Part shown: one piece after another, positions 59,642 through 64,000 of the stretch | How the letters are laid out: each line of letters starts with the position of its first letter | How positions within the stretch are numbered: the first letter of the stretch is position 1 | Assembly (NCBI GenBank): GCA_016789455.1 | Contig: JAEUQU010000002.1 | Span: 434,001-498,000 of the forward strand | Reading direction: 5' to 3' | DNA: 64,000 nucleotides | From: Candidatus Saccharibacteria bacterium | GTDB taxonomy: Bacteria > Patescibacteriota > Saccharimonadia > Saccharimonadales > Saccharimonadaceae | Translations under genes and position numbers: made by a program | Notes under the pieces: generated by a model | What the model saw: only the letters and a program-made list of their open reading frames with translations | Databases searched by the model: none | Told to the model about the DNA's origin: nothing

Positions 59642-60940
59642 TTACCAGTATAGCTGCCTGAGATAGCCGATACTGAAACCGTTAACATTTGTTTGCTTGG
59701 ACACTTTGGTGAACGAACTGATGGCTGCTTCGCCGCGTTTTGCCGCCTCCTGGGATATCTGGCCCTGATCGTTATCGCCCGCCAGATACAGGGATCCGCC
59801 CACCAGGATGCCGGTCTCGTCATGGCCGGCCTGCAGGCGAGTCACTGTGCCGGGGGCGGCCTGCTTTTCCGGTACATCATTTCGATTGGATTTGTAGCTG
59901 AGGGCGGCACCATGAAGGTCATGGCCCCAGGTCCAGACGGCACCCTCGGTATCGAGGGCGACGGTGTGGCGGAAACCGGCATCAATATCGGCCACCTTGA
60001 CACCATCCGGAAAGGCAATCTTGGTGATGCGGCGCGTGCCGTCATCGTTGCGGTAATGCCCGCGGCCAAGCTGACCCCAGGCATTACAGCCCAGGCTCCA
60101 GGCCTGCTGCTTGTCATCAGTCATGACGATATGCCCGTAGCCTCCAGAGACGCTGGTGAAGCGCAAGTCAGTGGCTACCTGCTTGGGTATGAGCGAGGCC
60201 ACCGGCAGATTACTTTCTTCGATGCAGTACATGGCCGGCCCCTGGCCTTTGCCGTTGAAATATGAGCCGCCAACGCTGATATCACGCGCGAACTGCTCGA
60301 TGATAGTGTCGAGCCCGGGTGTCGCCGGGTCGCAGCTCATACCCCAGGCCCAGAGCGTACCGTCCGTGCGCACGGCGGCACTGAAGCGGTACCCGGCAGC
60401 CACATCCCGTACCTTGTCGAGCACTTTGACCGGCGTGGCGTTATCCTGACGGTCGCCCGTGCCAAGCTGGCCGGATATGTTCATGCCCCAGGTCCAGGCT
60501 TCACCCTTGTCGGTCAGGACAATGGCATGGTTGTGCTTGATATCGAGCTGCTTTACCTTGGTGCCCTGCGGAAGCCTGACCTGGTGCAGCTCATCCTTGG
60601 CGGCACCGATGGAGCCGAGCCCGAGCTGGCCATACCGGTTGCTGCCCTTGGCATACACCGCGCCGTCCTTCGTCAGCAGCATCACCACGTCTTCACCCTG
60701 GTACATGGCGGCGATATCGGCTGCCGCAAACGGCGTTTCGCCGCGGGCGACGCTTAGCTGGTGATGGTCGGTGGCCGTCACTTTCAGTAGACGGCTCGGT
60801 TTGCTGAACAATGCAGGGAAGTTGAATAAGACCAGGCCCACCAGCAGGACGGTTAGAAAAAATATGCCGGCCAGTTTCGGGAGGGATGCTGTAGCCTGGG
60901 GCTGTCCGCTTTTTGTCTGGCTATCTGTTTGGGTGTGCAT
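59642..60940 (-). CDS. Membrane-anchored RCC1-repeat beta-propeller protein
   Basis: 432 aa from the ATG at 60940; TATAAT ends 9 bases earlier, so the longer reading from 60961 is rejected. TM anchor at about 25-45, then RCC1-type repeats: VYAKGSNRYGQLGLGS, AWTWGMNISGQLGTGD, LWAWGMSC, AWSLGCNAWGQLGRGH, VWTWGHDLHG. A seven-bladed propeller outside the membrane, probably for protein or ligand binding. First gene of the operon with MFS, cupredoxin-like and NicO genes. Confidence 0.87.
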   Translation of the reverse strand: MHTQTDSQTKSGQPQATASLPKLAGIFFLTVLLVGLVLFNFPALFSKPSRLLKVTATDHHQLSVARGETPFAAADIAAMYQGEDVVMLLTKDGAVYAKGSNRYGQLGLGSIGAAKDELHQVRLPQGTKVKQLDIKHNHAIVLTDKGEAWTWGMNISGQLGTGDRQDNATPVKVLDKVRDVAAGYRFSAAVRTDGTLWAWGMSCDPATPGLDTIIEQFARDISVGGSYFNGKGQGPAMYCIEESNLPVASLIPKQVATDLRFTSVSGGYGHIVMTDDKQQAWSLGCNAWGQLGRGHYRNDDGTRRITKIAFPDGVKVADIDAGFRHTVALDTEGAVWTWGHDLHGAALSYKSNRNDVPEKQAAPGTVTRLQAGHDETGILVGGSLYLAGDNDQGQISQEAAKRGEAAISSFTKVSKQTNVNGFSIGYLRQLYW

Positions 60941-61052
60941 ACAGCCTGTATTATACGCCATCCGCAGTACTGCAACGTTTTATAAAAATTTTTACAGACA
61001 CTTGTTCGGGCTGCTCCGCATAATACGGACACGAGTAAACAAAGGAGTATAC

Positions 61053-61796
61053 ATGGATACACTGACACGAGGGCTTAACCGCTTCTTCGAGACCATCATG
61101 GCATGGTTGCCGAACCTGGCGGGCGCACTGCTGGTACTGATACTGGGATCTATCATCGCGTCCGTCCTGGCATCGGCGGTGCGCAAACTGCTGACGCGGC
61201 TGGAACTCAGCGAGCGGCTGCACACCGGGCATGGAGGCAGCGTTTTGGAACGGGCTGTGCCTGAACCGGAGAAATTCCTATCGAAAATCTTGTACTGGGC
61301 CGTCATGCTGGGTGTCATCTCATTGGCAGTCTCGGTACTGGGTATTCCAGCGCTGACCAACTTCGTCGCCGCGATTTACGCCTACCTACCAAACGTCTTT
61401 GCCGCGCTGCTCATCTTTTTGGTGGCCGGTGCCGTTGCTGCTGCCGTCAGCACCATCGCTATGCGGGTACTGGGCGACACGCCGACCGGCAAGATTGTCG
61501 CTACCGCCGTGCCGTTCGTCGTCATGGGTATCGCCACCTTCATGATCCTGGACCAGCTCGGCATTGCTGAGACCATCGTTACCATCACCTATGCCGCCCT
61601 GATGGGTGCCGCCGCCCTTGGGCTGGCATTGGCCTTCGGTCTTGGTGGGCGTGATGTCGCCGCACAGTTGCTGGGAGACGCCTACCGCAAGGGCATGGAA
61701 CAGCGCCAACAGGTCAAGCAGGATGTCGCGTTGGGCCGCGACCGCGCCCAGGCTGAAGTGAAAGATGTCATCGACAAACAGCGGCGACGCCGTTAA
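61053..61796 (+). CDS. Mechanosensitive-channel-like TM-helix repeat protein (CmpX type)
   Basis: 247 aa from the ATG at 61053 with AAAGGAG 6 bases upstream. Two repeats of the conserved TM helix: WLPNLAGALLVLILGSIIAS and YLPNVFAALLIFLVAGAVAA, then YAALMGAAALGLALAFGLGG followed by RDVAAQLL, as in the CmpX/YnaI family. No MscS beta domain. Ends with a charged coiled tail. Envelope stress role inferred. Confidence 0.85.
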   Translation: MDTLTRGLNRFFETIMAWLPNLAGALLVLILGSIIASVLASAVRKLLTRLELSERLHTGHGGSVLERAVPEPEKFLSKILYWAVMLGVISLAVSVLGIPALTNFVAAIYAYLPNVFAALLIFLVAGAVAAAVSTIAMRVLGDTPTGKIVATAVPFVVMGIATFMILDQLGIAETIVTITYAALMGAAALGLALAFGLGGRDVAAQLLGDAYRKGMEQRQQVKQDVALGRDRAQAEVKDVIDKQRRRR

Positions 61797-61812
61797 CGTA
61801 GTTTTGTCACAA

Positions 61813-61840
61813 AAAAACGCAGCTCCAGGGCTGCGTTTTT
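61813..61840. terminator. Bidirectional terminator
   Basis: aaaaacgcagc-tccagg-gctgcgttttt with A/T runs on both sides, between convergent genes ending at 61796 and 61855. Confidence 0.93.
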
Positions 61841-61854
61841 ACTTACCGGACGTT

Positions 61855-62733
61855 TTATGGATACCGCGGAAACTGCTTGTCATCCAGCAACCATAAAGTG
61901 GCAGCCAGCGGTGCCTGCGTATAGTCATTATGGTCAGGCTTGACCTGGCCATAGATACCGTACGGGTCAAAGCGCAGATCCTTGAACAGCCCGTTCGCCG
62001 AACGGGTGTACACCTCGAAATGCAGGTGTGTCTCGTCCCACGACGGCTCAAGCGTCGTATCGCGCTGATATAGATGTCCGCTCTGGGTATCAAAACGCTC
62101 GGTGTAACCCCAGGTGATACCGCTGTCGCCCACGGTACCAATGACCTGGCCGCGCTTCACCGGCGTGGCGATCCGCATGAACTCGTCGGTGTTCACATAG
62201 ATGCCCGTCGGGTTCCAAGCCGTGTTGCTGACCGGCTCACTGACAGCGTAGGCCAAATCGTCCTCCGCTTCCTGTAGATGGGCGTACAACGTATAGACGC
62301 CGCTGTCCGGGTGCCATATCTGCACGAATTCGCCAAGCGCATACCCGACCGGCTTGCCCTCATAGGTACGGTCCAGCACTGATGCCTGGTAACTGCGGAT
62401 GGCATAGCCGTCGGCAGCGGCCACCACCGGCGTGTGGCGGGCGGCATTGAAATCGATACCACGGTGCAGCGGCAGCCCATGGATAGATTGCTCCTGGTCG
62501 CTGTAGAACCAGCCTTCATTAATCTTTATCTGGTCTCGCGGCATGTCTTTCTCAGTGAAGGGCAGCGTCAAAAAGGGTTTGATGGTGCCGCCGTCATCAT
62601 CCTCGGGTATAAGTTGCGTCGGCAGCATCTCGGCTTGTGACGGCGTCGAAACTGCCTGGCCAGCAATCTGTAGCGGCTGGAAAAAAAGGCCGTGGAGCAT
62701 ATTCAGCAGCAAAGAGACGACGACGTATTCCAT
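61855..62733 (-). CDS. M23-family (LytM) peptidase-like protein, exported
   Basis: 292 aa. Short hydrophobic N terminus (VVSLLLNMLHGLF). Zinc motifs: LPLHRGIDF (His90, Asp94), TLYAHL (His152) and THLHFEV (His236, His238). These are the lysostaphin/LytM ligands, so an active peptidoglycan endopeptidase is likely. An insertion lies between the HxxxD and HxH motifs. In an episymbiont it could act on its own or on host wall; inference. Confidence 0.85.
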   Translation of the reverse strand: MEYVVVSLLLNMLHGLFFQPLQIAGQAVSTPSQAEMLPTQLIPEDDDGGTIKPFLTLPFTEKDMPRDQIKINEGWFYSDQEQSIHGLPLHRGIDFNAARHTPVVAAADGYAIRSYQASVLDRTYEGKPVGYALGEFVQIWHPDSGVYTLYAHLQEAEDDLAYAVSEPVSNTAWNPTGIYVNTDEFMRIATPVKRGQVIGTVGDSGITWGYTERFDTQSGHLYQRDTTLEPSWDETHLHFEVYTRSANGLFKDLRFDPYGIYGQVKPDHNDYTQAPLAATLWLLDDKQFPRYP

Positions 62734-62801
62734 GAAAGCTACGCAGTCACGCGCGTGATGTTTATTATCCGCTCACCCATTACGCCAATTGTAGCACATT
62801 G

Positions 62802-62847
62802 AAACGGCCGTGGCCGGAGCGGCACCTTGCCAGCTCCGACCACGGCC
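62802..62847 (-). terminator. GC hairpin after the aquaporin gene
   Basis: ggccgtggccggagc paired with gctccgaccacggcc (one G-T pair), 15-bp stem, 7 bases from the stop. Same style as other GC-rich units. Confidence 0.6.
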
Positions 62848-62854
62848 TCGTCCT

Positions 62855-63580
62855 TCACGACTTGCGTGCGACCTGCATGAAGATCACCACCCCCAGCAGT
62901 CCGCCGATGACCGGCCCCACCACGTACACCAGCAGTGCCGCATCAGGCGACGGCCATTGGCCGCCCGCCAGGAAGTGTGCCAGCGCGCGTGGCGGATTGA
63001 TGCCGCCGCCGGTCCAGCGGGAGGCGACCCAGATACCGGCCATGACAGCCAGTCCGATGACCAGCGGCGCGATGGGCTCCAGCCTGGGCACGTACAGCGC
63101 CGCCAGGATGCCAAGCATCAGCACCATGCCGCCCAATCCCTCCCAGAACATGCCGGCGAGAAGACCGATACCGTCGGCCAACTGCGGCGCGCTGGCACCC
63201 AGCACCTCCTTGCCGGACGGTCCGTACGCCAGCTGCAGCGTGTAAACTGCCGTAGCGAACCCGACGCTTTGCGCCAGGATGTACACCGGCAGCTGGCGCA
63301 GGGAAACCTCTCCCAGATAGGTCATCGCCACTGAGACCATCCAGTTGAGGTGCGCCCCGCTGCCGCCCGCGAACAGGCAGACCATCAGCAGCAGCATGAA
63401 GCCGAAGGCCGACAGCACGGTCAGTGTGTCGGCGTTGCCCAGATACGCCTCGGTCGCCGCGTAGATGCCCGAGAGGCCGAACAGGAAGCTGCCCATCGCC
63501 TCACAGACAACGATGACGCCCAGAGGCTTTTCCTTGGGCGAGGCCATGCCGATACCCAACCGCTCATATATGGCGGTCAT
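62855..63580 (-). CDS. MIP-family channel (aquaporin-like) with altered NPA motifs
   Basis: 241 aa, six TM helices. The two half-helix loops are in place, but the first NPA reads NWM (GSGAHLNWMVSVAM) and the second NPP (GGGINPPRALAHFL), with the conserved Arg after the second. Water or small-solute passage is likely but the selectivity filter may differ. GGAGG 4-5 bases before the ATG at 63580. GC-rich, single unit with a GC hairpin terminator. Confidence 0.85.
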   Translation of the reverse strand: MTAIYERLGIGMASPKEKPLGVIVVCEAMGSFLFGLSGIYAATEAYLGNADTLTVLSAFGFMLLLMVCLFAGGSGAHLNWMVSVAMTYLGEVSLRQLPVYILAQSVGFATAVYTLQLAYGPSGKEVLGASAPQLADGIGLLAGMFWEGLGGMVLMLGILAALYVPRLEPIAPLVIGLAVMAGIWVASRWTGGGINPPRALAHFLAGGQWPSPDAALLVYVVGPVIGGLLGVVIFMQVARKS

Positions 63581-63662
63581 TGATCCTCCTAGGAAATTGA
63601 CGTGCGGTCAATACTATACTATCACACAGAAAATAGCCCGCCGTGGCGCCAGATACAGATGC

Positions 63663-64000
63663 CTAACGGAGTTGATATACCTTCCGCACGATGTCGTCGC
63701 CCATTTCTGGCTGCTGCTGCAACAGCCAGATTGTAGCTACCACGTGGGTGGTATGAATGAACTTCTCCGGGTCTACCACCGGCTTGCCCTGCCAGCTGAT
63801 AGTCATGTGCGGATAAAACGCCAGGCTTTCACGCTCCGGAAACTTATTGGTGATAGCGTCGCCCATAGCCGACATGAAGGAGAGGTGGAAGTGGCGCACC
63901 GCCTCGGCATCGCTCAGTTCGATTACCTCGACCGGCATAAAGCTGGGCTGGGCGCGATTACCGAACGTCAACGAGAAGGGATGGACGGCCTGCATGAAGC
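63663..64000 (-). CDS. 2'-5' RNA ligase-like (2H phosphoesterase) protein, partial
   Basis: The C-terminal 112 codons; the gene runs in from beyond the right edge. Seen: a second HxT-type motif (FYPHMTISWQGK) and family-like spacing; the first HxT motif would be outside the window or altered. RNA repair or cyclic phosphate hydrolysis is the family role. Ends VRKVYQLR. Confidence 0.65.
   Translation of the reverse strand, partial: FMQAVHPFSLTFGNRAQPSFMPVEVIELSDAEAVRHFHLSFMSAMGDAITNKFPERESLAFYPHMTISWQGKPVVDPEKFIHTTHVVATIWLLQQQPEMGDDIVRKVYQLR

Noticed and set aside
1-64000. CRISPR array or insertion sequence
   Set aside because: No regularly spaced direct repeats and no transposase-like frame were seen anywhere in the window.

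Overview
The window reads as a chromosomal segment of a Candidatus Saccharibacteria (TM7, CPR/Patescibacteria) genome, of the kind seen in free environmental rather than oral lineages. Reasons: the str-S10-spc-alpha ribosomal block has no rpmD (L30) between rpsE and rplO; L36, S4, S14 and L33 are all the cysteine-poor, zinc-free forms; genes are tightly packed with ATGA/TAATG overlaps; many genes have a perfect -10 box 6-9 bases before the start codon and no Shine-Dalgarno; TGA is used as an ordinary stop. The phylum call is inference from these traits, not from a search.

Layout. 1-974: 3' part of tuf. 1.1-5.8 kb: rpsJ, surrounded by GC-rich, mostly unrecognised single-gene units on the minus strand (two are secreted proteins), then an NTF2-like protein and a small membrane protein. 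5.8-7.2 kb: a VanY-type carboxypeptidase and a type IV pilin, which split rpsJ from the rest of the S10 operon. 7.2-17.6 kb: rplC to secY as one operon, ended by a strong terminator. 17.7-19.1 kb: an AT-rich two-gene insertion (winged-helix protein plus winged-helix/HEPN protein) where adk and map often sit. 19.3-23.4 kb: infA, rpmJ, rpsM, rpsK, rpsD, rpoA, rplQ, rplM, rpsI. 23.4-27.5 kb: rsmG, trpS, an RluA-type pseudouridine synthase, a DNA polymerase III delta-prime-like protein and a TPR protein.

27.6-28.1 kb carries tRNA-Thr(UGU) and tRNA-Tyr(GUA) followed by a second copy of the tRNA-Tyr 3' end. Next comes an AT-rich accessory block (28.1-31.9 kb): three membrane proteins of unknown function and a nuclease that resembles modification-dependent PvuRts1I/AbaSI enzymes. 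32.1-37.3 kb is a run of small housekeeping-type genes (interrupted CutA, GrpB-like, VOC, Nudix, DUF2164, HIT-like, beta-helix, PspC), many apparently leaderless. tRNA-Thr(GGU) and rpmG follow.

37.9-43.1 kb is a minus-strand alpha-glucan operon (GT4-type glycosyltransferase, GH57, GH15, unknown protein). 44-50.2 kb is a respiratory module: a type II NADH dehydrogenase diverging from cyoABCDE, i.e. NADH to quinone to oxygen through a bo3-type quinol oxidase. 50.3-53.8 kb has a GC-rich orphan, a Y-family polymerase operon and an MscS channel. 53.9-56.1 kb encodes cell-surface proteins (low-complexity secreted protein, pseudopilin, metallophosphoesterase). 56.1-56.3 kb is an intergenic element with nested inverted repeats. 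56.3-60.9 kb is a minus-strand operon (RCC1-repeat protein, MFS transporter, cupredoxin-like protein, PKD-NicO metal transporter). The right end has a second mechanosensitive-type protein, an M23 peptidase-like protein, an aquaporin with altered NPA motifs and a partial 2'-5' RNA ligase-like gene.

The best candidates for something undescribed are the winged-helix/HEPN pair, the tRNA-Tyr-associated block with the PvuRts1I-like nuclease, the family of GC-rich single-gene cassettes, and the nested inverted-repeat element at 56.1 kb. No gene-free stretch exceeds 300 bases. No transposase, integrase, rRNA gene or CRISPR array was seen.
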